Shown one piece after another: positions 26,980 to 36,568 of a stretch of 64,000 bases of DNA. Positions within the stretch are counted from its first letter, which is position 1; every line of letters begins with the position of its first letter. Both the position numbers and the translations under genes were made by a program. The notes under the pieces are model-generated. The model searched no databases. It had not been told where the DNA came from and saw only the letters and a program-made list of their open reading frames with translations. This DNA is from Vibrio sp. SNU_ST1 (GTDB lineage Bacteria; Pseudomonadota; Gammaproteobacteria; Enterobacterales; Vibrionaceae), in contig NZ_CP130748.1 of NCBI RefSeq assembly GCF_030563405.1, positions 1,922,001 through 1,986,000 on the forward strand, read 5' to 3'.

Positions 26980-29355
26980 CTAATGACCACAAATTAGATT
27001 GCGCTCAGATTTCTCTAATTCCCGCGCCTCTTTTTCCATATTATCAAAAAGTTCAATGGCTAAAGTTGGCTTATGAATATAAAAGCCTTGAATAAAATCA
27101 ATGCCTAGCGTTTCTAACGTTTTTAATTCTTCTGCCGTTTCTACACGTTCTGCAACCACTTTAGTTTGGCTCATTTCTGCCAACTCAACTAATGAGTGCA
27201 CCATTTTTTTCTTAAAATCAGAACTGTCAATATTTTCAACAAGCGAGCCATCTAGCTTGATCGTATCAAAACAGCCTTCCGCTAAAATTGAATAAGACGA
27301 ATACCCCGAGCCAAAATCATCTAATGCCACTGTTATTTGATGAGTTTGTAACTTTTTAACTATCTGACGGAATTTATCATCGGCTCGATAAAATACTTGT
27401 TCTGTCACTTCAATCGATAAGCGAGAACGAATAGAAAAAGGTAAATCACACAAGCGCTCAATCATACGTTGATCAAAAATAGTTTTTACGGAAAAGTTGA
27501 GTGATAGCTGAATAGTTAAATAATCCTCTAGCAAGCTAATTGCGTACGTAAACATACGAGAATCGAGCTCCTTCTCAAGCCCATGAGAAGCTACAACATC
27601 GAGCAGTTCACCAGCAGAAACTATTTTTTCATGCCCCTTTTCATCCTCCATCTTTAAACGGCACAACAACTCATAATTTGAAGGTCCCTTCTTTAAATTA
27701 TGAATTTTTTGTGCAAAGCAAAGCAGCCTATCTGAGTTGACTAACTCAACCGCTTCTTCCCTAAGATTTGGCAAACTATACAACATAACTTCGTCTTGTT
27801 GGTGCCAGTCTTGATAAGGTTCGTTACTCGATTTTGCTTTACGACAACAGTACTCAGCCTTGTAAATACAATCTTCAACGGATTCATTTGGTTCACTACG
27901 ATAGCGACCGAAACTAAAACTTAGAGCATTTTCTGTTTCTTGTGTGATGTTTTGTTCTGACAAATATTGCAGTAACTCTTTAGAAACTGACGCCTGGCAA
28001 ATTAATACAAACTCATCGCCACCAACCCTATACGCCCGCCCTAGACCTTGTGTGGAAATCTTTTTAAAACGCATAGCTAAGTTTATTATCATTCGGTCAC
28101 CAACATGGTGACCATGACTGTCATTAAGAAATTTTAATTTATTTGCATCAATGTAGTAATAGCAACGAGAACCCTCAAATACTTGTTTATATTCTATCGC
28201 TTTTCTATTATATAAACCTGTCATAAAATCTCTATCAGAACTTGACAAAAGCTTTTTATAATCAATCAAGTTAATCACTCTCAATTCACTTAAATCATAT
28301 ACACATACCAGAACAAAAGAAGCATGTGTCATATAAAATAATATATGTATTATATAATAGTAGTCCGAAGTAAACGAAAGAGTCACTTGGGACTCAATCG
28401 AAACAATAGATATTAGAAAACATGCAACATAACAGTATATAATTTGTCTCTTATGTTTAACCTCTTCTAAAGTTAAACAAAAAAACAAAACAACGATCGA
28501 AAATATAGAACTAACAATGAAATTAACTAGACTATTTAAATTGATATAGATAGAGAAAAACTGCAGACATACAAATAAAAAACAAACCAACAACTGCTTG
28601 TAACTTACTCTATTTTGGCTTGTAAAAACCACCATAAAATAAACAAACATCAAAGATAATGTGTAAGACAAAAACCAGTAATCACTTCTTAGAAGATTGG
28701 CAGTATAAATACCACCTTTTCCAAACCCATCCCACACAAAACCAAATTTATACAGACAAAAAATGGAAAATAAACATATATAACAGATTACAAATAAAGA
28801 TTTGAAGCGCTTGATAGGCCAAACGAAGTAAACATATATTAATGATATTACGATCACAAGTATAAATAATGCGAGAATAACCCCATCTCTTACTATGAGA
28901 ATTTCTTTAAGTTTTTGCTCTTCCGCTAATATCGAACTAATATTTACTGTTTTATTCTCAGGAAACTTTACTAATACATATTGGTATTCAAAATTTTGTT
29001 TTATCCTTAATGAACGGTGATGTTCAAACAAAAAATAATCAACAACATCGCCATGTTGGTTAACAAAAAAAATCTCACCAGTACGGGAAGACAGCGATTT
29101 CCAAACAAGATGATCATGAAATAAATTATCAGAAGATATTGAAATTTTAAGCCAACACGACTGATTAAATTCAGGGATGCAAGTAACAGTCGGATTCCAC
29201 TCTTGTTCCGTATATATGATGGCATCAACCGGAGAATGACTTGCTATCATGCCATATTCGAAATCACTGATTCGCTTAAAATCTAATTCGTTGCCATGGC
29301 TGCTGAATGTTATCAGCATGGAAAAAAACAGCATGCTAAGTACTGTAAATGGCAC
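26980..29355 (-). CDS. Membrane GGDEF-EAL protein, copy 1
   Basis: This 791-residue protein has a signal peptide, an extracytoplasmic 7TMR-DISM-like sensor domain (about 25-150), about seven membrane helices (150-365), GGDEF (390-540) and EAL (550-775). GGDEF is intact (YRVGGDEFVLICQ), with no RxxD inhibitory site before it. In the EAL domain the motif reads ELL, but the residues expected for phosphodiesterase activity remain: N in LNFS, E in IEVTE, DDFGSGYSS, K in IKLDGS, E in VAERVET and Q in IQGFY. It may make or degrade c-di-GMP, with hydrolysis more likely. GTG start with AAGGA 7 bases upstream. It is a paralogue of the gene at 29910. Confidence 0.88.
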   Translation of the reverse strand: MPFTVLSMLFFSMLITFSSHGNELDFKRISDFEYGMIASHSPVDAIIYTEQEWNPTVTCIPEFNQSCWLKISISSDNLFHDHLVWKSLSSRTGEIFFVNQHGDVVDYFLFEHHRSLRIKQNFEYQYVLVKFPENKTVNISSILAEEQKLKEILIVRDGVILALFILVIVISLIYVYFVWPIKRFKSLFVICYICLFSIFCLYKFGFVWDGFGKGGIYTANLLRSDYWFLSYTLSLMFVYFMVVFTSQNRVSYKQLLVCFLFVCLQFFSIYINLNSLVNFIVSSIFSIVVLFFCLTLEEVKHKRQIIYCYVACFLISIVSIESQVTLSFTSDYYYIIHILFYMTHASFVLVCVYDLSELRVINLIDYKKLLSSSDRDFMTGLYNRKAIEYKQVFEGSRCYYYIDANKLKFLNDSHGHHVGDRMIINLAMRFKKISTQGLGRAYRVGGDEFVLICQASVSKELLQYLSEQNITQETENALSFSFGRYRSEPNESVEDCIYKAEYCCRKAKSSNEPYQDWHQQDEVMLYSLPNLREEAVELVNSDRLLCFAQKIHNLKKGPSNYELLCRLKMEDEKGHEKIVSAGELLDVVASHGLEKELDSRMFTYAISLLEDYLTIQLSLNFSVKTIFDQRMIERLCDLPFSIRSRLSIEVTEQVFYRADDKFRQIVKKLQTHQITVALDDFGSGYSSYSILAEGCFDTIKLDGSLVENIDSSDFKKKMVHSLVELAEMSQTKVVAERVETAEELKTLETLGIDFIQGFYIHKPTLAIELFDNMEKEARELEKSERNLICGH

Positions 29356-29479
29356 TATAAAGTCCTTATGTAATCAAGTAGTGTGGCAACGAAGTCCCCA
29401 ACAATGAATGTATGACTAATTTTAACATGCTGATTAAATGTGGCTCGTAAGTGAATGTAAGTTATATTTCGGATTTGTT

Positions 29480-29743
29480 AGATTGTAAGTAACTTTAATC
29501 AATAAGAAACCGAAATGATATCACATACACTCATATCAATAGTTCAAAATCAGGGACCTATAACTTAATCAGTACTCATTCTACGTCGTCATTTCATTCC
29601 TAAGCCTCGTTACAAAAACGTCAGTTGGAACCAATGCAAATACAACACAATGATTGATCACGGGTCTCTTATCCTTGGATTTGATGAAGAGGTGATATAG
29701 AGAGTGAAATAAAGCAAAAAACAAGCGTTAGGAACAGCTTTGG
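29480..29743. other. Intergenic stretch before the radD relic
   Basis: There is no gene, and no similarity to radD upstream of 29744 that I can see. It separates the two duplication units. Confidence 0.4.
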
Positions 29744-29833
29744 TTCCGCCCACCTCAATTCGTCATTGCCCGTAAAGTGGGGTGCTTCTGGAAAGTGAGG
29801 GACAAGGTATTCGAAAATGAACTGAAGCAATAG
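29744..29833 (+). pseudogene. Relic of the radD 3' end
   Basis: About 90 bp matches the last 30 codons of radD, including the TAG stop (29831-29833), with scattered substitutions. It has no start or preceding domain, so it is a non-functional by-product of the tandem duplication. Confidence 0.9.
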
Positions 29834-29855
29834 ACTCCCAATAATCAACAGAATT

Positions 29856-29885
29856 AATAAAAGGAGTATCGATACTCCTTTTATT
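29856..29885. terminator. Duplicated copy of the radD terminator
   Basis: An exact copy of the palindrome at 26944-26973. It now terminates the second GGDEF-EAL gene. Confidence 0.85.
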
Positions 29886-29909
29886 CACACTCTAATGACC
29901 ACACATGAA

Positions 29910-32291
29910 TTAACTTGTTAAACCACAAATTAGATTGCGCTTGGCTTTATCTGACTCTCGTATTTCTTTTTCCATATTATCAAAAAGTTCAATAGCTAAA
30001 GTGGGCTTGTGGATATAAAACCCTTGAATATAGTCAACGCCGAGTATTTCTAAAGTATTTAATTCTTCTTCCGTTTCTACACGCTCAGCAACCACTTTAG
30101 TTTTGCTCATTTCAGCCAACTCAACCAGTGAACGCACCATTTTCTTCTTAAAATCTGAACTATTAATACTTTCAACAAGAGAACCATCGAGTTTGATCGT
30201 ATCAAAAGAACCTCCAGATAAAATTGAATAAGATGAATAGCCCGAACCAAAATCATCTAATGCTACTGTGATTTGATGAGTTTGTAATTTTTCAACTATT
30301 TTACGAAACTTATCATCTGCACGATAAAACACCTGTTCTGTCACTTCAATAGATAGGCGAGAACGAATATAAAGAGGTAAATCACACAAACGGTAAATAA
30401 CACTTCGATCAAAAATAGTTTTAACTGAGAAATTTAATGATAGTTGAATCGTTGAATAATGCTCAAGAAAACCAATCGCATATGTGAGCATACGAGAGTC
30501 CAGTTCTTTCTCTAAGCTGTGGGAAGCAACAACATCGAGCAATTCACCAGCAGAGACTATTTTTTCCTGCCCGCCGTCATCCTCAATCCTTAAACGACAC
30601 AACAGCTCATAACTTGAAGGCGTCGCCTTTAAAGAATGAATTTTTTGAGCAAAGCAAAGCAACTTATCTGAGTTTACCAATTCAACTGCCTCTTCTCTGA
30701 GATTTGGTAAACTATAGAGCATAACCCCATCTTGTTGTTGCCAGTCTTGGTAAGGTTCATTGTTAGATTTGGCTTTACGACAGCAATATTCGGCCTTGTA
30801 AATACAATCTTCAACGGATTCCTCCGGATCACTACGATAACGGCCAAAACTAAAGCTTAGAGCATTTTCTGTTTCTTGTATGAGGTTTTGTTCTGACAAG
30901 TATTGCAATAATTCTTTGGAAACCGAAGTTTGGCAAATTAATACAAACTCATCGCCACCAACTCTATATGCCTGCCCCATACCCTGCGCTGCTATTTTTT
31001 TGAAACGCATAGCTAAATTAATTATCATTCGGTCACCAACATGATGACCTTGACTGTCATTAAGAAATTTCAATTGATTTGCATCAATATAATAATAACA
31101 TCGAGAATATTCGATTACTTTTTTATATTCTATAGATTTTCTATTATACAGCCCTGTCATAAAATCCTTGTCAGAACTAGACAATAGTTTTTTATAATCA
31201 CCTAAGTTAATAACTCTTAAATCACCCAAATCATAAACACATGCGATAACGAAAGATGCATGCGATAAATAAAATAACATTTGAATAATATAATAATATC
31301 CAGAAGTAAGTGAAAGGCTCATTGAGGATTCAAGCGTAACAACAGACATAACAAAGCACGAAAGATAGCTAATTATAATCTGTTTTTTATTTTTAACCTC
31401 CTTTGATATTAAACAAAAACCGATAACAACGGCTGACAATATAGTACTAATTAGAAAGCTAACTAAAACACTTAAGTTAACATAAATAGACAAAATCTGA
31501 AGAAAAACAAATAAAGAACAAATTGACAAATGCTTAATATTAACTCTATCGCAACTTGCAAAAACAAGCGTCAAATATATACAAACTAAGGAAAGGGAAT
31601 AAGACAAAAACCAATAATCACTTCTAAATAAATCGATAACATACGTGCCTTTATTATCATAACCATCCCATAGAAAACCAAACTTATACATATAAAAGAT
31701 GGAAAACAATAATATATAGGAAGTCATAAATAATGTTTTAAAGCGTTTAATTGGCCAAGCAAAGTAAACATAAACCAAAGATATTGCACTCGATAATATA
31801 AATAAGGCAAGAATCACCCCGTCTTTCATTACGAGTGCTTGTTTGAGTTTCTGTTCTTTCACTAGTAAGGCGCTAGTATTTACAGTCTTTCCTTTAGGAA
31901 ACTTTACGAGCAAGTAGCGATACTTAAAATCTTGTTTTAATTTTAATGAACGATAATAATCAAATGAAAAATTATCGGTAACTTTGTCACCTCGGTTAAT
32001 AAAAAACAGTTCTCCGGTGCGAGAAGATAAGGATTTCCAAACTAGATGCTCATAGAGTTGGTTATCAGAAGAAATTGAAAGCTTAAGCCAACACGACTGG
32101 TTAGACTTGGGGATGCAGGTAACAACTGGAGACCACTCTTCTTGCGTATATATGATTTCATCAACCTTAGAATGACTCGCTATCATGCCATATTCGAAAT
32201 CACTGATTCGCTTAAAATCTAATTCGTATGCCTGACTAGTGAATGTGACAAGCACTGAAAAAAGCAGCATACCAAGTACTGTAAATGACAC
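29910..32291 (-). CDS. Membrane GGDEF-EAL protein, copy 2
   Basis: This 793-residue protein has the same plan as the gene at 26980: signal peptide, sensor domain, about seven helices, intact GGDEF (YRVGGDEFVLICQ) and an EAL domain with ELL, LNFS, IEVTE, DDFGSGYSS and IQGFY. Divergence is greatest in the membrane part; the catalytic parts are very similar. This suggests a changed input with a kept output. The C-terminus ends LTS rather than H because of a 24-bp insertion near the stop. GTG start with AAAGGA 7 bases upstream. Confidence 0.88.
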   Translation of the reverse strand: MSFTVLGMLLFSVLVTFTSQAYELDFKRISDFEYGMIASHSKVDEIIYTQEEWSPVVTCIPKSNQSCWLKLSISSDNQLYEHLVWKSLSSRTGELFFINRGDKVTDNFSFDYYRSLKLKQDFKYRYLLVKFPKGKTVNTSALLVKEQKLKQALVMKDGVILALFILSSAISLVYVYFAWPIKRFKTLFMTSYILLFSIFYMYKFGFLWDGYDNKGTYVIDLFRSDYWFLSYSLSLVCIYLTLVFASCDRVNIKHLSICSLFVFLQILSIYVNLSVLVSFLISTILSAVVIGFCLISKEVKNKKQIIISYLSCFVMSVVTLESSMSLSLTSGYYYIIQMLFYLSHASFVIACVYDLGDLRVINLGDYKKLLSSSDKDFMTGLYNRKSIEYKKVIEYSRCYYYIDANQLKFLNDSQGHHVGDRMIINLAMRFKKIAAQGMGQAYRVGGDEFVLICQTSVSKELLQYLSEQNLIQETENALSFSFGRYRSDPEESVEDCIYKAEYCCRKAKSNNEPYQDWQQQDGVMLYSLPNLREEAVELVNSDKLLCFAQKIHSLKATPSSYELLCRLRIEDDGGQEKIVSAGELLDVVASHSLEKELDSRMLTYAIGFLEHYSTIQLSLNFSVKTIFDRSVIYRLCDLPLYIRSRLSIEVTEQVFYRADDKFRKIVEKLQTHQITVALDDFGSGYSSYSILSGGSFDTIKLDGSLVESINSSDFKKKMVRSLVELAEMSKTKVVAERVETEEELNTLEILGVDYIQGFYIHKPTLAIELFDNMEKEIRESDKAKRNLICGLTS

Positions 32292-32566
32292 AATAAAGTC
32301 CTTTTGTAGTCAAGTAGCGTGGCAACAAAGCCCCTATAATCCATATACTTGCAAGCTTACCATGTTAATTATTTGTAATTTGTAAGCAAATGTAATAACT
32401 TCACTATCTTACTGTCGACCAAAAGCACACTAAAGATGGTTTCGTAAAAAAGTACACCGCGTTGCATGACCAACGCCATGAAGATATCACTCACATCGTA
32501 TTCATACTCCATTCATTTTTATTGTATTAAACTGCCGATACTTGTTTCTCTTACTAAGGCCACTGC

Positions 32567-32965
32567 ATGCAAAAACCAAAAGCTATACTCATCGGTATCG
32601 CTGTAGCTATAGGCTCGACATCAAGCTTTGCTCAAGATGCTCACCATAATGGTCATGATCTTGTACAAGATGTCCATAAAGCGGGAACCCGTATCGAATT
32701 TGAAGAAGATCAAGACGAAGTCTATGAAGCGGTGCAAGAGGGCTACATTCGCCCTTTCTCAGAAATGTATGCTGTGGTGGAGAACGATCTTCATGGACGA
32801 ATCATTAAAGTAGAACTCGAAGAAGACGATGATATTTGGGTTTATGAACTAAAAATAAATTTCCAAAACAATATCATCAAGGTCGAATACAACGCTGAGA
32901 CGTTAGAAATGCTGATGATAAAAGGTCGTAATTTTAAAGAAGCGATCAAAAGTTCCCACGAATAA
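32567..32965 (+). CDS. Periplasmic PepSY-domain protein
   Basis: This 132-residue protein has a signal peptide ending SSFAQ and an acidic PepSY-like region (about 70-125) with GRIIKVELEEDDDIWVYELK and VEYNAETLEML. It is 27 bp upstream of the response regulator and is likely co-transcribed with the two-component pair. Small PepSY proteins often modulate or report on an envelope-stress sensor; that role is inferred. Confidence 0.75.
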   Translation: MQKPKAILIGIAVAIGSTSSFAQDAHHNGHDLVQDVHKAGTRIEFEEDQDEVYEAVQEGYIRPFSEMYAVVENDLHGRIIKVELEEDDDIWVYELKINFQNNIIKVEYNAETLEMLMIKGRNFKEAIKSSHE

Positions 32966-32992
32966 TAAATAACAATAAAAAAAGAGTTATAC

Positions 32993-33652
32993 ATGAAAAT
33001 TTTAGTCGTTGAAGACGAACCACGCTTGGGCCAACAAATTATTGAAACACTTGAGGGAGCAGACTGGGTTCCAGAACTTTCTCAAGATGGTATCGACGCA
33101 CTCTACCGTGCAACGTCAGAAGAGTGGGATGCAATTGTTCTCGATTTAGGTCTACCTAAGCTTGACGGCCTAACCGTATTAAAGGGTATTCGAGACGAAA
33201 ACATTAACACGCCAGTGATTATCTTAAGTGCTCGCGACACGCTTACCCAACGTGTCGAGGGCTTGAACGCTGGCGCTGATGACTATCTCACCAAGCCGTT
33301 TGAAATGGTCGAGCTGATTGCTCGTATTCGAGCTCAACTTCGAAGAGCATCAGGCAGTGCTGCTCCTATTCTTCAAATCGGCGACTTAAGTTTAGATACA
33401 CGCAGCTCTAAAGTCTTATGGCAAGGCCAAGCGGTTAGCCTCACGGCTCTTGAATATAAGGTGGTCGCTTACTTCATGCATAACCAGAACAAGGTTATCT
33501 CTCGCACTGAGTTGGTTGAACACATCTACAAACAAGACTTCGACCGCGACTCAAACACAGTTGAGGTGTTTATTGGTCGTATTCGTAAGAAAATCGCCCC
33601 AAAGATCATCAAAACCGTTCGTGGCCTAGGCTACCAACTGAATGCTGAATAG
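32993..33652 (+). CDS. OmpR/PhoP-family response regulator
   Basis: The 219-residue protein has a receiver domain with acidic pocket EDE, phospho-acceptor D51 in VLDLGLPKLDG and Lys in YLTKPFE, and a C-terminal winged helix (SNTVEVFIGRIRKKI, TVRGLGYQLN). It is closest to PhoP/QseB regulators. It pairs with the histidine kinase 153 bp downstream and the PepSY gene upstream. A comparable pair sits next to rplY in V. cholerae, to my recollection. Confidence 0.88.
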   Translation: MKILVVEDEPRLGQQIIETLEGADWVPELSQDGIDALYRATSEEWDAIVLDLGLPKLDGLTVLKGIRDENINTPVIILSARDTLTQRVEGLNAGADDYLTKPFEMVELIARIRAQLRRASGSAAPILQIGDLSLDTRSSKVLWQGQAVSLTALEYKVVAYFMHNQNKVISRTELVEHIYKQDFDRDSNTVEVFIGRIRKKIAPKIIKTVRGLGYQLNAE

Positions 33653-33805
33653 CGCAGTGGTCAAGTTATACGCCATAACCAGTTAAGCGCAATCATCTAA
33701 CGAGCGCCATCATCAACCAAATATACACAAATAAATTAAGTGGATAGCCTGTTCTGATCATCGCAATACGATAAGTCACGATGAGCAAAGACAGGCAGGA
33801 AATAT

Positions 33806-35152
33806 ATGAATCTAAAAAAAAGAACACTTAAAAATATCAGTCTAAAAAGCCGCTTGCTCCTTGCCGCGGCTTTTTGGCTAGGTGCGATGATATTAGCGGC
33901 AGGTGTCGGTATCCCGAAACTGGTGAATGACTACCTTGTCGATGATATGAAGCAGCAGCTTAGCCTAACCATGGACGAGCTAACCGCCAACATCGAAATC
34001 AACGATAGTGGTAACCTAATCATGGCAGAGCGTCTGTCTGACCCTAGGTTTAACCAACCCTACAGTGGTATTTATTGGCGTGCCGCTACCCAAGCTCAGA
34101 TCATTAGATCCCGTTCTCTATGGGACAAAGACCTCGCTATCAAGCGCTCGCCGATTCATACTTCTGTCAAAGGGCCTGAGAAAGAAAAGCTGATTTACAT
34201 CGAGCAGGATATCTATCTGCCAGAACTGAGCGAACCCGTTACAATCACCATTGGTATTGATGAAGACCCGCTAGAATCCACACTGGCCGAACTTACAGGT
34301 CAAGTATGGTTGATTCTGATGCTGCTGTTTGTTGGCGTGCTTATGCTAATTGGTATTCAAGTCAGCTGGTCGCTACTGCCACTCAGTAAGATGCAACGTG
34401 AACTGGTGATGTTAAGAAACGGCGAGCAACAAGGGTTAAGCGATAACTACCCGAAAGAAGTTTCTCCATTAGTATCTGATCTGAATGCCCTACTCTTTCA
34501 CTACCAAGAGTTATTGGAGCGAGCCCGTAACCACGCTGGAAATCTATCTCATGCGTTAAAAACGCCGCTGTCGGTTCTAAAAAATGAGATAGAGCGACTT
34601 CCTGATGATGACAAGTCATTGTTACAACAACCCATTCATCAGATTCAAAACCAAATAGACTATCACCTTGGCCGTGCGCGCATGGCAGGTGCAATGAACA
34701 TTCTTTCGGTGAAGTCTTCACCTTGTGAGCGTGTCGAAGCGATCTCAATGGCGTTTGATAAGGTCTACGCCGCCAACGAAGTCACCATGATTAACGAGCT
34801 AGATTCTGAGGTTGAAGTAGCTGTAGAAAAGACCGACCTCGATGAAATGGTCGGAAACCTACTAGAGAACAGTTACAAATGGGCGCACAGCATTATTCGT
34901 GTCCACGCTAATGAACTCGACGATGGCAACATAGAGTTGGTGATTGAAGATGATGGCCAAGGCATTCCTGAAGAGAAGCTTGAGCAAGTGACCAAACGTG
35001 GTGTTCGACTTGATGAAACCACACCGGGAACAGGTTTAGGGCTTAACATCGTGAATGAAATGGCGCACAGCTACCGAGGCAGCCTAACGCTCAGCAAGAG
35101 CTCTATGGGTGGATTGAAAGCCTCTCTGGTGCTTAAATTAAGCAAAGGTTAA
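33806..35152 (+). CDS. PhoQ-like sensor histidine kinase
   Basis: The 448-residue protein has two membrane helices (about 15-40 and 168-190) around a periplasmic sensor of about 125 residues with acidic patches. The HisKA box NLSHALKTPLSVL resembles PhoQ. The ATPase has N-box NLLENSYKWA, G1 DDGQGIP and G2 GTGLGLNIV. It presumably senses envelope cations or peptides as PhoQ does; this is inference from family. Its partner is the regulator at 32993. Confidence 0.88.
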   Translation: MNLKKRTLKNISLKSRLLLAAAFWLGAMILAAGVGIPKLVNDYLVDDMKQQLSLTMDELTANIEINDSGNLIMAERLSDPRFNQPYSGIYWRAATQAQIIRSRSLWDKDLAIKRSPIHTSVKGPEKEKLIYIEQDIYLPELSEPVTITIGIDEDPLESTLAELTGQVWLILMLLFVGVLMLIGIQVSWSLLPLSKMQRELVMLRNGEQQGLSDNYPKEVSPLVSDLNALLFHYQELLERARNHAGNLSHALKTPLSVLKNEIERLPDDDKSLLQQPIHQIQNQIDYHLGRARMAGAMNILSVKSSPCERVEAISMAFDKVYAANEVTMINELDSEVEVAVEKTDLDEMVGNLLENSYKWAHSIIRVHANELDDGNIELVIEDDGQGIPEEKLEQVTKRGVRLDETTPGTGLGLNIVNEMAHSYRGSLTLSKSSMGGLKASLVLKLSKG

Positions 35153-35193
35153 CTAAGCTAAACGTGCGAGTTAAATAAGTAAAAACTAAACGC

Positions 35194-35224
35194 AATAAGC
35201 CCTAGCGTAATACTAGGGCTTATT
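35194..35224. terminator. Bidirectional terminator between kinase and DedA-LssY genes
   Basis: A 12-bp stem (35194-35205 with 35213-35224) with a 7-base loop lies between convergent genes. Confidence 0.8.
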
Positions 35225-35246
35225 TCAATCGACCTTATATACGACT

Positions 35247-36554
35247 CTATATCTCATTCACAGCGACATCTAGAGTTTGCAAATTATCATTATGAGTCGC
35301 GACTCCGATCATCAAGATCTTACCGTCGGTATAATAGTCATGATCTTCATTCATCACTTCCACCGTTGCCAATGGGTACTTGTCTAGCTCAATGTCTGGT
35401 AATGACGTTCGTATTTGATTAGCGAGCCTATCTCGTTCTTGATCAACATTAGGGTCAATGTTATGTAGTATGGTCACAATGCCTGAGTAAGGGGTGACTT
35501 TTAGGCCATCATCATAGCTAATTGCACCTAACCACTGAGGCTGGTTAGTGTTAATATCAACACCTGCACGCCACCAGCGAATATGGCTGCGCTTCATCAA
35601 GTTACCCGGTAATTGAAACGCCATATCTTGTGGTTTTTCTCTCCAATATAAATCAGACACTGGTGGCGTTTTGTCTCTAAGCAACGCGAGATAACCAGCC
35701 CATTCAATCTCATTTCGAGAGAAGGTTTTATTCTCTATCCAACCTAATTGCTTCATTAAGTCTCTTGGGGTTGCTCCAACATAAATTACGTTGATCGCTT
35801 GTGCCGAGTAGAATGAAGATTTGCCGGGGAACGCTTTATAGGTAACCGAATTCCAGTCGACTTTGTCAATTTGAGCCGTCTCTTGCTGATTTTGAAAATC
35901 ATCGGCTTTCCAGAAAAAGTGAGCGTAATTCGCAAACAATACCCACGCCAATAACAACGCACTGGATTTAAGCACCAAGCGTCGCCACTTCATTCGATAA
36001 CCTATTATGGTGAAAACCAATACCGTGAACACACCGGCGATCAAGCTATTATGCTCAGAGATAAATATCTTAAGACTATTAAGCCACGGGAAGTTTTCAA
36101 CACCGTGCGCCAGTAACATGCCCCAAGCAATGAACTGTCCACCACCAAGAGCCAAGCCGATCAACGCCAACACACTGAAATTGCGCCACGGCACACGATG
36201 TGAGCCAGCTATAAATGGCACAACCCAAGCGATAGGTCCGAATAAGCGAGCAAAAAGAATGATGTATGTGCCTTTGCGAGCAATTAGGTAACGGCAGCGC
36301 GCAATTAATCTTTTGGTTTTAGGACGAAACCGAATAAGCTTGCGTTGCGCTTTCGCACCGTATTTATAGCCAATGAAGTAACTGAGTTGGTCACCAAGCA
36401 AACCACCTAGCATGACCAAAACCAACGCCATCCATGCACCTGAATACAATTGAAAGCCCGCAGCGATAAAAAAGGGCTCTCCCGGTACAAATAGGTTTGG
36501 ACCAATGAGAGCATCACCCAATGCCCCCAGAAACAGCCCTAGTCCATCAAACAT
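35247..36554 (-). CDS. DedA-type membrane protein fused to an LssY-like C-terminal domain
   Basis: The 435-residue protein has an N-terminal DedA/VTT domain with the signature PNLFVPGEPFFIAAGF and LFARLFGPIAWVVPFIAGS, where the Arg and Pro are conserved. Membrane helices follow to about 225. The C-terminal globular part (LGWIENKTFSRNEIEWAGYL, then MKRSHIRWWRAG) is LssY_C-like. DedA proteins act in lipid-carrier or phospholipid movement. It is 14 bp from the glycosyltransferase gene, so they probably form one operon. Confidence 0.8.
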   Translation of the reverse strand: MFDGLGLFLGALGDALIGPNLFVPGEPFFIAAGFQLYSGAWMALVLVMLGGLLGDQLSYFIGYKYGAKAQRKLIRFRPKTKRLIARCRYLIARKGTYIILFARLFGPIAWVVPFIAGSHRVPWRNFSVLALIGLALGGGQFIAWGMLLAHGVENFPWLNSLKIFISEHNSLIAGVFTVLVFTIIGYRMKWRRLVLKSSALLLAWVLFANYAHFFWKADDFQNQQETAQIDKVDWNSVTYKAFPGKSSFYSAQAINVIYVGATPRDLMKQLGWIENKTFSRNEIEWAGYLALLRDKTPPVSDLYWREKPQDMAFQLPGNLMKRSHIRWWRAGVDINTNQPQWLGAISYDDGLKVTPYSGIVTILHNIDPNVDQERDRLANQIRTSLPDIELDKYPLATVEVMNEDHDYYTDGKILMIGVATHNDNLQTLDVAVNEI

Positions 36555-36568
36555 AACAACCTCAATAC

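Larger units (their letters stand above)
26832..32400. repeat. Tandem duplication, about 2.9 kb per unit
   Basis: The sequence from 26832 (3' end of radD, its stop, its terminator, and the downstream GGDEF-EAL gene with its promoter) recurs from 29744, with an offset of 2912 bp at the radD stop and terminator. The offset grows to 2930 and 2936 at the ends of the second gene because of small insertions. The copies have diverged, so the event is not recent. The promoters (29356-29480 and 32292-32400) are also recognisably similar. About 260 bp before the relic (29480-29743) has no counterpart that I can see. Confidence 0.85.
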
